The translations under genes and the position numbers were made by a program. A stretch of 64,000 nt of DNA, taken from Cymbomonas tetramitiformis (lineage: Eukaryota; Chlorophyta; Pyramimonadophyceae; Pyramimonadales; Pyramimonadaceae). Positions 31,745 to 41,057 of this stretch are shown piece by piece. A model generated the notes under the pieces. The model saw nothing but the letters and a program-made list of their open reading frames with translations. It did not search any database and was not told where the DNA came from. The stretch is taken from NCBI GenBank assembly GCA_001247695.2, contig LGRX02033444.1, positions 1-64,000 on the forward strand. Direction: 5' to 3'. Each line of letters opens with the position of its first letter. Positions within the stretch are counted from its first letter, which is position 1.

Positions 31745-32548
31745 AAAGTAACTTCACAAGGATGTCGTCGCGGTCGGGCTTCTCGTCGCCAAGCACCCCC
31801 ACCGCTGCAGCGGTTCCAGGGGCACCGCCTGCGTACTGCTGCCACGACACGTAAATAAACGAAACCAAATCAGAGAGCTCCGCCAATGAAACATTCGCTA
31901 GGTCTTGAATCCTAGGAAATCTTACCTTGACCGCCGCATAGAAAGCGGGATCAAGGCTCTCCCACAGCTGCGCCTTACGCGTAGCAGCCGTGGGGGTCCA
32001 GTTCTCAGCGCGGTTCTCTCGAACCAGGCGCTGCTCCATGACCAAAACCGGCCGTGGGTCCACATGGTCGGGATACCTTAAATCTGAGTGTTCAGCTTGG
32101 TGTTTTTGTCGAATCGCGGGTGGGACACAACCTTTGATCAAATCGACGAGGGCCCGCCGCCCATCCCGGTCCGTGGCGGAGTCAGTGCCCAGGAGGTAAC
32201 CGTAAGCCACGGAGTCAGGCTCGATGACATAAGTGAGCGTGTCGTAAAGCAGCTCGTTAATCGCTCGTCGGACTCCAAGAGTAGGGTTGTCGAGGTCAAA
32301 CACGTCGCAACAAAGTCCGGCCGTAGACATCTCGGACTTGATCGCAATGACCATCTTCGCGAGCTTGGAAACGTCCGTCGAGTCGCCGAAATAGTCTCCC
32401 CCAAGCTGGTGTTGGCGAACCGCTTTCGCCCATTCCCGATGTCTTCCCTTGGAGTAGATGGTCGCCACGATGTCCTTGGATGATTCATACTTTTCTCGGG
32501 CAATTCGGACAGCATCCGTCTGTCTCCAACTCAGTCCGTGGAGGGGGG

Positions 32549-32620
32549 GAGGTTTATTTTAGATTAAATTTTGACATCTGCTGGATTAAGTGTTCAGCGG
32601 GGTTGGTTTAGATTAAAATT
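32549..32620. repeat. Left terminal inverted repeat of the MULE
   Basis: Matches the complement of 43924-43992 with only a few substitutions, including the whole GACATCTGCTGGATTAAGTG core. Confidence 0.85.
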
Positions 32621-32777
32621 CATAGTGGCACGATCGAATGACCGTATAATTCGCGCCTGCTTGTTCGACACTATGCAAAACACTTCAACGACATTTCAAA
32701 ATTGTTAGTATCAAACATTTTTATTTCTTTAAACCGTCTCTCTCTTTTTCACTATATACGCATATTCCTTGTATAAT

Positions 32778-33467
32778 ATGGCAAGAAATCCCACCAAGCG
32801 CGTGTGCAAGGCAAGCGGTGTCAATCAACGAGCACCACGCCGTACGCGTGTCCTCGCCCGACAACGAAAAATTTCCGAGTTTTACATATCACCCACTCCA
32901 CCAGTAGAAACTCGCATCTCAACTTCTAACACTTTTTCCGAGACGGGTGATAACGTGAAAAACTTCCCATACGGATATGTATTCATACCGTATGCTCCTG
33001 GGGACGAGTACACCAACAACGCGGGCGGTTTGATGCCTACGACATGTGTTTACGACAAGTCCTATCAGCGGAACTTGCTTTCGGGCTACGAGCCCGATTA
33101 CCTTTACGCCTTCTTTCCTCGGTTTGATATTGTCGTCCGACAGTTAGCTGCGAAATATTCCAATCTGCAGGACTTTATGCGAGCTACTTATTGCGTTAGT
33201 ACGTTGTTCGTGGACCGCAATAAAGCTATGCACTTTTGCAAACGAGGTGCCGACGTTCATGTATCCTTGAAGGGGGCGCCAACACTTTACGCATGCTCGC
33301 GGTGTGCCACTCATATCGTGGGCACCAATGACCCTGGTTACGAACGGTGTGTATGGGAAGCAACCGACCCGGACGGTACTATTCACTGGCGGAAGGAGCT
33401 CGTGGACTACTTGGCATATATGAAAGCAAAGTCGACTACACGGTCTTGTATGCTTCTTATTGACTAG
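32778..33467 (+). CDS. MULE-borne accessory protein of unknown function
   Basis: The frame is 229 codons from the ATG at 32778, following a TATACGCATATTCC-type AT-rich leader. The N-terminal 35 residues are strongly basic (RVCKASGVNQRAPRRTRVLA), fitting a nuclear localisation or DNA-binding tail. The middle is aromatic-rich. The C-terminal third holds CSRC near residue 177 and further Cys residues in YERC, which could bind zinc. I recognise no family. The sequence just upstream (about 32650-32750) is repeated in the non-autonomous derivative at about 44110-44200, so the promoter region belongs to the element. The frame is unbroken, unlike every other gene of this MULE, and it faces the transposase. 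Confidence 0.55.
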   Translation: MARNPTKRVCKASGVNQRAPRRTRVLARQRKISEFYISPTPPVETRISTSNTFSETGDNVKNFPYGYVFIPYAPGDEYTNNAGGLMPTTCVYDKSYQRNLLSGYEPDYLYAFFPRFDIVVRQLAAKYSNLQDFMRATYCVSTLFVDRNKAMHFCKRGADVHVSLKGAPTLYACSRCATHIVGTNDPGYERCVWEATDPDGTIHWRKELVDYLAYMKAKSTTRSCMLLID

Positions 33468-33682
33468 GTATGTACAGTATATCACCCACCCCGACTAGAG
33501 CTGCTCAAACTTATATGAACCAACATATTTGACAAGCCGAAACAATTAAGAATTTCAAGTGTATTTATGAACATATATTTTGGACTATTCAGCAAGCTAG
33601 TTATATGAGTAAGTATGAAAGGGGACCTACTTAGAATATTTGAGTCTACCTTTAAAACATACAGCTGTAATCGGTAAGGGGG
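33468..33682. other. Spacer between convergent MULE genes
   Basis: AT-rich, no frame. The plus-strand accessory gene and the minus-strand dioxygenase-like gene end toward each other here. Confidence 0.5.
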
Positions 33683-34937
33683 CTACTCATCATCCGAGGA
33701 TGAGTCCACGTCTCTCTCGAAGGGCCACACATACCGTGGCCGGTGAAGCTTTGGAGTTGGCTTCTCTATCTTAGGATCATAGGTTTTGTAGAAGACAAGC
33801 CCAAACCGAACCCCTTTGAAGTCATTGTAAACTACTTCGTGATCTATCCTGCCATCCATGCGCACAAAGCGATGTTGGGTGTCCATGTTAAAATGCTTCC
33901 CTGAAGTTTGACTATGCTGCCTAAGAGTTGCTCCTGAAAAGTTTCCTAAAGCACAAAGGTACTGCGGTGCAATGCCCTTTGCCTATTTGTGTCTGCGGAC
34001 CTGGTATGCTTGAGGATCGTCACTCCTAGCCACTTGCAAACAATAGTGCTCCCCTGCTGCAAACTCAGGATCCACTATTTGCAACACCGGGTGCGTGCAA
34101 CATAGTGTAAACTTGCATGAGCCAAGGCCGCACATTCTTCCGATCACTCACAGGGGCCATGCACACGCCCTTCCCACGAATGAAATTGTGGGGTGTATCG
34201 AACATGCCGAGCCCTGCGCCGAGAGCATTGCAAGTGCGGCCGGTGCTTCTTTGCCATCTCCACGTTGCCTTGGCCGTGTTAGGATCTCGCCACCTTGTGC
34301 AAGCACTATCTTGAACGGTGTACAAAAAAGCCTCAACACTTTTCAAAAGCTTGACAATCCTGCAAAGAAAAGAATTTATGAAATTAGCACGACTTGCGGG
34401 TTATCACTTTACGTTCTCGAGTGTCCCAAGTGAATAGATTTTGCCTAGGATAGGCATGGACATACACGTACGTCTAGGTTGTCCTCTATGTTTGGCAAGA
34501 AAAAATGTTTCCGGTCGGCGTCCTTAGTCTTACACCGTTGCAAGAAACTGTCACAGCTCTTCGAGATCTTTTCAGCTACAGCTTTGGCATGTGGAGAGGG
34601 CGGCAAATAAATAAACCAGGACTCTGGTTGTCCGAACGCCGTTTTGAATGGCGGATATTTTGCTGGACCAAGTGAAAATAATGTGGAGCACCAAGCGCTC
34701 CTCTAAGGCTTGGCGCCGATCACTATTCGCCACCCGCTTGTATGAGTCAAGGAGCTTGACGATCATTACCGTCGAGCCACAAAACATAAGCTTCTCTAGG
34801 AAGGCCGCCGTGTTTGTATAAGGCAAGGACGAAATGCACACGCTCCCCTCCGACATAGGAAGCGTGTCCGCTTCAAGCATATTAAGCCTACGCTCGACAT
34901 AGTCTATATGCTCCTTGTCACGAAGCACGATCCGCTA
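33683..34937 (-). pseudogene. Decayed 2-oxoglutarate Fe(II) dioxygenase-like gene (TET/JBP type) inside the MULE
   Basis: No single frame spans it, but consecutive frames on the minus strand form one protein. From the N side: YVERRLNMLEADTLP, SYKRVANSDRRQALEERLVL, then after a one-base shift near 34670 KYPPFKTAFGQPESWF, then TWRWQRSTGRTCNALGAGLG, and the C-terminal part PQYLCALGNFSGATL followed by HRFVRMDGRIDHEVV and FKGVRFGLVFYKTY. The last two blocks fit the end of the double-stranded beta-helix of TET/JBP-like enzymes, with a conserved His (in DHEV) and the Arg (in GVRF) that binds 2-oxoglutarate. These enzymes oxidise modified bases in DNA or related substrates. A TAG stop near 33984 and frame changes near 34670 and 34120 make it non-functional unless an unusual splicing removes them. 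The first HxD iron-ligand pair cannot be placed with certainty. Confidence 0.5.
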
Positions 34938-36700
34938 AGGCGCAGACTTTGCTAGTTCTAGCTCTACGCGCGAGTCCACCCCACATAGACAGTCTGCTAC
35001 TATTTGGACTTTGAAGAGGAACCCTCTCATTCGTGTCGCGAGGTCTTTTTATTTGTCGTGTCGCAAAAAGATTCGTTTATATTAACGACGCTTCGCAGCT
35101 TTTTCAGAAATATGCTGTTTTTCATTTCGTTTCCCTTAAAGGAGCGAAACAGGTTTCCTGGAAAAAAGTGACATCAACAGGCCACACCGCAGGAGCTGTC
35201 CCTCAAAAATTATGCCGTTGGAAATTTTCCAAAAACTTTCTGCCCATGTCAGCAGTCCTACCCCGGATTGTGTCGAGCGCTCGCGCTTTACCGGCCAATC
35301 ATGATACGATAGCATCTGAGGGATACCGACCTCAGCATCAGCAGTCCTACCCCGGATTGTCTCGACCGATCGCTCGTAGCCGACAACGAGAGTTTAACAA
35401 TTCACAATTATACCACAAAGATATGCGGAATTTCCAATTATGAATTTGTCGCAACACTACCACTTTCATACGAGGAAAACAGAATCCGCTTGCATTATAT
35501 ACTGCTAAGACCGCTGAACTGAGCGCCCCGTAAGTCACTCTTCAGCGACCGTTGTGTTTGGAATAATCCCGTCTACCAAACACAACGTAACTTTGCATAT
35601 GCATTCTAAAGTATGTTAGGAACCTCATATTTCTTGCGCGCGCAAGATCCGTTCAGATTCTAGGAGTCTGGACGCGGCGCGTTAGAGGGGGGGGATGATT
35701 TTGTCATTCGTCGAGTCCGCTGACTCGACTCACGCGCAGCAGCGACGCATAATGCACAGCATGGCTTTATCACGCATATCCCATATGCATATACAACATA
35801 TTTTGAGCATCTGACACTGCACTGACAGCTCTGGCGGAAACGCGGATGTCATTTGCGTCCACGTTTCCGCTAGGATTTCTTCCCTCATTCGCGCGCTCGC
35901 TTGCAAGCGAGCATGCGCATCGCGTGAGGGAATTGTTTGCAAAAATAGCACCTGGTGTGTGTTATCTTTCCGAAATAAATTGGACAGACTCGTCAGTCAA
36001 CCATACATCTCACTGTAGGCTGGCGCGTTCATCCGGGTATAGCGAACGGAATTTTGAGTTTCTAAAACCCCCAATAGTTGCGATTGCGGGTATCATTCTA
36101 CGTGATGCGCGTATCGATAAACTTAGTAGGAATATGTGATAATATTCAATAGGAAATTCTTGCTTAGATTAATACATGATCTTAAGAAGTAATCTTGTTT
36201 TGGCTCGACAGGGGCACACTGCGGGGGAAACGTTCCGTGTTATTCTTAAAATTGCATATTTAACAAATGACATTTGAACACTCACCACTGCAAAAACGGA
36301 CAGATTTTGCAAAAACGGTCACGATTCTGCAAAAGCCGACACTGGAAAACTCTCGAGCGTGTTTGACCTCATCATTATGCCATGACACCATTCGGGTGTC
36401 ATCGTCATCGTCATCGATTATGGGGTGGGGATGGGGTCCGATTCTCTTTCTGTGTGGCGATTTTATTGAAAGGAATTTTCGCGAATTAATTCCTCCGTTC
36501 AACACGACACCCTGAATGCAATTAAAATAATCGTTTGTCCGATTTGTTTTTCATAATTTGTTATCCTTGCTATTCCTGTCCATACAAATTTGGTCATCTG
36601 AAAATTTTCTGTGAATTTTGTGGATTTCTGCGAATTTTCACGACAGAAATGAGCGTTGCGCTCATGTTTGTCGCAGGTGCGACAGAAATGAGCGCAACGC
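34938..36700. other. MULE interior without a supported gene
   Basis: Short frames only. CAGCAGTCCTACCCCGGATT is duplicated at 35248 and 35338. CTTGCGCGCGCAAG near 35634 and a GCGACAAA-type hairpin around 36650-36740 (AATGAGCG..CGCTCATT) are the visible structures. Confidence 0.4.
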
Positions 36701-37005
36701 TCATTTATGTCGCACGGTATAATTGCAGTTTTGTCGCACGGTGCGACAAATAAAATAACCTTGCGACAAAAATGAAGTGCATCCCTTTGAAGATAGGGCC
36801 CAATATGCAACGAAGGGCGGCGTATTGCCATGGGTGGGTTGGATAAAAGGCTGTTTTTTGTCGTGAGGGGCAAGGACGTACGTGCGATTGAACCAATTGA
36901 CGTTCACTTGCCTTGGAAGTTCCGTGCGCTTGCGCTTCGGAACAAGGACGTCCTCCGAACCACGATACTGGCGTAGAGTCGGGGGCACGAATTTTGGTGG
37001 GTTAA

Positions 37006-38092
37006 TGTCAACTACCCGGTTGTACATGGGGATGTACCTAAGAGGCTTACATAGGTACATAGGGATGTACCTAAGCTAAAACAACGGTTTCGATGCCATT
37101 AACGATCGATATGTCGGCATGAACCTAATCTACGGCGAGAAGACTCAATAGGGAACATTTTGATATGCCACACATGCCACCCACATTACCGATATATATC
37201 GTGTTATGCATTCAAAATCACTCAAAAGCGAGTTTTGAAAAAAACAAAACATTTCGCAGGACTAAATATGCTGTGTGGCTATATATGATGGCTAGGTGGG
37301 GCTAGTGTGCCTGACATTTTGACATAAACTTCAACATATACTAAGATACAATATCCGTACACTTTTTCTCATAATTGTGCGTCGAAGTTTGGTGCAGGAA
37401 CGGTATGTATATTATTCACAGTGATGCATGAAACCCTATCAAAAAAATCGGCATTTTCACAAATATGCGCGGGTTTGTGTGACCCAGACGGACTACTTAA
37501 GATATACCAATGCAGTGTATAATACGCTGCACATATGGTTGTATACCCTCTGTTTGTTAAGTATGTTAATTAAATTCGAAATCTGCTGAAGCTACCGCGT
37601 GTATGATGTGCATTGTGATGCATGAAACCCAATTATTAAAAAAATCGGTATTTTCACATTATCGCCAAGTGTTAGCATATTTTTTCATATCTGACCGGCG
37701 ATCGAACAAATTCGCTTTACTAGCTTTTAGTGGCAACCCAAGTGATAGTAGTTGGTTCATATGGATTACTACAACACCATAAAGTTTCCTACATCGAAAG
37801 TCTTCGTTTACCTACCCTGTAGGTGCTTCAAAGTCGATGTACCTAAGGGATGTACCTAAAATTTCGAGTTTTCAAAAACGGCAAAATCTGAAATTGCCCA
37901 CGCGCGGCCTACCACATATACACCGTAAGGTGACAAATACCAAATACCATGTAGTTTGTACCTTCAAGGGACGTCTTTAGACTAACATATATCGACCACA
38001 AACTCACCGACGATGATTTCGATGGTTTGAGGCATGAAAATGCCCAAGGGGTGTTAGGTACATCGGATGTACCTAAGGCCGGGTAGTGGACA
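37006..38092. mobile_element. TTAA-type MITE C, 1087 bp
   Basis: TTAA at 37002-37005 and 38093-38096. Ends TGTCAACTACCCGG and CCGGGTAGTGGACA are inverted. Both ends and the inner right side carry the short palindromic motif GGTACATC..GATGTACCTAA (37030-37075, 37840-37860, 38053-38078). It also holds a short direct repeat (TGATGCATGAAACCC at 37421 and 37617). No transposase. Confidence 0.85.
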
Positions 38093-38705
38093 TTAAAGCG
38101 AGGGCGCTGTCGAGGTCGCTGCTGCTGAGGCTGCTCCTGCTGCTCAGGCTGCTCAGGTTGCTCCTGCTGCTGCGTGATGTTAACGTTCGCCTCAAGCTCC
38201 CCCAAAACACCACGACCAAACTCAACTGTAGGTGCTGCTGCTGTCCTGCTGCTATCCACCTCATCTAAGTCGTGAAGCCATACTCCTCGCCCCTCAGTGT
38301 ATTCCATCTCGAAGGGCTCGTCGTTCTCTACTATGGTTGCCTCGCTATCGTCACCTACTAGTAGCTCGCTTTCTAGCTTCAAAACATCTCGTTGTCTACA
38401 AGCTAATTCGGCCTTTAGAGTTCTTTGCAATTAGTTGTCGCTGGCTACGAAGCTCTTCAACTATGTGTGCTGGAACTGGCGTGGGATCTTCTTGCTCTAA
38501 TTGAAACTGAAACTGACGTGCCTCAGAGTTTGTGGCTGTTGCCAGGTCGAAAAATCTTTGGACGCGCGACGCATTACAAGGAGCAAGAAAAAGCTGTCGT
38601 AAAAACGCCTCTGCTTGCTGATTAGTGACCGTGATCTCTGGAGTGACTGCTGCTTTCGGACAATCTGATTTTGTGGGGAAAGCATCTGGAAGAAAAGACT
38701 GTTAA

Positions 38706-39373
38706 TGGCTACTATCCAAATTAACAGTCCTTTCACAAGGACTAAGAGTCAACAATCAATATTGGGCATCGTTTGTGGCCAATGGGTCCCAAAGTGTGTT
38801 TCCACATCATATTTTTGGGTCAAAGCAATATTAAAATATATTGGTACAAGCCCCAAGTGAGTACAGTGTTACTGTTTAATGCGACGCTTTGGAGGTGCAT
38901 TTCTGCGGTTTTCGATGAAAAAATCCCAGTCCTTTCACAAGGACAAAGCTCTTTGCTGTGCTACCTAATTACTTAAAGGTCCCATGAAAATTCGGAGGCC
39001 TGTGTTGTCAAGTTCTCGAGCTGCTCTTTCTGTAGTGTCTTGTCAAAATTCTGATCCGAGGTCATCTCGGCCTTCAAAATATCGGTTGAAGTAGCATGAA
39101 TGACGAATAAATTATATTCCGGCGAATGACAAGAAAATATGGAGAAAAAACGCGTACCCCCATGGAAAACCTCAATTGTGGCGGTCAACATGCATGCCAC
39201 TTGACATTGTAGGACGGAGCCTACCAAACTTTAAGTCCTGACGGAATTTCCGCCCGGGGGGCAAGCATGTCGGAGCTCGTTAAGGCATCGGGGAAAATGA
39301 TTGAAAAGTCGGTCCTTGTGAAAGGACTGTCGGCAATTACAGTCCTGTCACAAGGACTGCCGGATAGTAGCCA
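38706..39373. mobile_element. TTAA-type MITE A, 668 bp
   Basis: TTAA at 38702-38705 and 39374-39377. Ends TGGCTACTATCC and GGATAGTAGCCA are perfect inverted repeats. The motif AGTCCTTTCACAAGGACT or its complement occurs four times, twice near each end (38729, 38930, 39314, 39344). No coding capacity. The termini belong with MITE C and the 57.8-kb MITE. Confidence 0.9.
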
Positions 39374-39377
39374 TTAA

Positions 39378-39929
39378 CCCCTAAGCCGGTGTTTTTCCCC
39401 AGCACTTTGGGACATTCCACCCTTTTGCGAATATATGGTTCGTTGATAGTCCGATTTAACTTTTAAAGACACTTTCGAAAATGCCTCTTCAAGGCGCAAT
39501 GCACTAGCACGACCTTATCTGGTAAAGCTCAAGTTCCGTGATATTACTTCGTACAATAGCATTAAAACCCCAGTTCGACAAAGTTCCAATTTGCAACCTA
39601 AGCCAAACCCTAATATTAACCCCCCACAACGGCACAAGCACTTGACGATGTATCACACATGTAGCAAACCCTAATTGGGGTAATTGATAGGGTAAAGGGC
39701 CATTACATGTTATATCAACACGTGTCAGTTATTGATACATTATTCGACCTTAATTTCTTTAAGTAATGCTTTAAATCCGGAAGTATGAAGCACACGAATG
39801 GATGCGCATGAATCGGAGCTTTTCAGAACTGTTTTCAACTATCAATTTGAGTGTCAAATGGCGCCACAAAGTATGTTTGCGTCCCGAAAAGCGCTTGGGT
39901 CAGAAATGACCCAAACACCGGCTTAGGGG
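39378..39929. mobile_element. TTAA-type MITE B, 552 bp, different family
   Basis: Inverted ends CCCCTAAGCCGGTGTTT and AAACACCGGCTTAGGGG, 17 bp perfect. TTAA on both sides (39374-39377, shared with MITE A, and 39930-39933). Ends beginning with C runs and a TTAA target are usual for piggyBac-like elements. It sits directly beside MITE A, so one element chose the TTAA created by the other. Confidence 0.9.
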
Positions 39930-40279
39930 TTAAGTACCCACGCTATATAGCCAGGTCTGCTAGAAGGGTGCAACGGCATGTCGCGACGAAAACAATCGAA
40001 ATGTGGGTCCACGAAACGCTTAGCTTCGGCCCACTCTTGTGCAAGCTGCTGAATTATGAACTCCATTGCAGCCACTGACATGCCCTTTGATGGCAAACAC
40101 TTAAATATGTTCAAGTCTCATTCTAAATCAGCGGGGACCCATCTCGGTATATAGCTGGCTGTTGTTGTTACTTGCCATCTGGCGCTGAGCCCTTCTCTTT
40201 TTAACATATCTCGTAGCAAAGCACGTAGCAAGTCGCTCCTCGGTCGAATGGGTTTCACCACACTTGCTTTCTCAGCCAT

Positions 40280-41057
40280 GATATATATACACCGAGATCA
40301 CTCACACAAATAAAATAAGTGCAGTCGTAGACATACTTTGTGGATATACCAATATTTCTATCCCGAATATAACGTACGAATATTATTTATTGCTGCTGCA
40401 TATGTACAAGCTTAGTTCTCTTTAAGTAAAATATTTGAAATACACTGTGTCACGTAGTGTACTGTCACAGTGTACTGTATGTATGTCCTTGGTATTTCTC
40501 AACTCGTATCCTGGAGACATCGATGTACAATCGATCAACGTATCCACGCAGGATACGAGTTGAGATATAGCTAGTACATGTAGATAAGAATAGACGAGGA
40601 AAGGAGTCACGATACATATACTTGATAAAACATATTCATAGGCACCACACATATATTGTATTGCATACTGCATACTGTGTCGTGTTAATTAATATATGCA
40701 AATAGGCTACAGCAACTTATTAGGTTTTAGCAAAGTAGTATACCATCAAAGACACGTATGTTGGACTAGCAAGACAAAGCCAAGATCAGCCGAAAGAGCA
40801 TGAACAGGGGAAGGCGGGCGAATATGATGCACGTGTAGAGGGCACTCGTCATAGTACCCCCCACAAAATATTCAGCAAAATAATAATACTTTTTTAGAGT
40901 ACAATTGAAGAAGTGTATTTTCATTGGTATGGCACTAGTTTCGCATGGCACTAGAAAACTGTATGGCACTGTATTGTATGGCCCTGTATGAATAATGGCT
41001 ATATATGTGTTCTCACTTCTTGCCTCGCTTGCCTTTTTTGCCTTTCTTCGCCTCCTT
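40280..41057. other. MULE spacer between the Q-rich gene and the transposase
   Basis: No gene. ATACACTGTGTCACGTAGTGT-type text near 40440-40470 and CAACTCGTATCC..GGATACGAGTTG at 40499-40562 form hairpins. ATGGCACT is repeated several times near 40928-40970. Confidence 0.45.

Larger units (their letters stand above)
28621..32515 (-). pseudogene. gag: Gag interrupted by a nested LTR element
   Basis: The N-terminal half (32515-31745) matches the 21-kb gag, with YLLGTDSATDRDGRRALVDL, AFYAAVKVRFP-type and DRDDILVKLL blocks. Removing 29892-31744 and one AAAGT joins DILVKLL directly to SRLDKIEAY in the same frame. The continuing part has a GFRVGAHTDP block and a C-x2-C-x9-H-x4-C zinc knuckle, the VDISAYGF block, and a transmembrane segment (FLYWLVLLAFCVLALP) near 28900. 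Two further one-base frame changes, near 29400 and near 28800, show decay. The N terminus is lost at the MULE border. Confidence 0.85.
28171..32548 (-). mobile_element. Minus-strand gag LTR element, split by a nested element and lacking its 5' end
   Basis: The 3' LTR is 28171-28292; read on the minus strand it begins TGCTGAG and ends CTCAGTA, only 122 bp. The pre-LTR hairpin (CACCACT..AGGTGGTG) lies at 28293-28320. Gag occupies 28621-32515 on the minus strand, interrupted by the complete element at 29892-31744. The 5' LTR, primer site and the first gag codons are missing where the MULE end begins at 32549. No pol frame is present. Confidence 0.85.
36701..40279 (-). pseudogene. Q-rich, coiled-coil-like MULE accessory gene broken by three MITEs
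   Basis: Read on the minus strand from ATG at 40279: MAEKASVVKPIRPRSDLL.., an in-frame TGA (..WVPADLE-stop-DLNIFKC..), then GYIAWVL. Removing the two MITEs at 38706-39929 joins WVL to NSLFFQML in frame. Two one-base shifts follow near 38510 and 38430, then a Glu/Asp part, a QQ/EQP-rich part (QQQEQPEQPEQQEQ) and RPRQRPRF. Removing the third MITE (37006-38092) joins this to NPPKFVPPTLRQYRG in frame, continuing to about 36760. No known domain is seen. It lies beside the transposase on the same strand, as second genes of MULEs often do. Confidence 0.65.
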
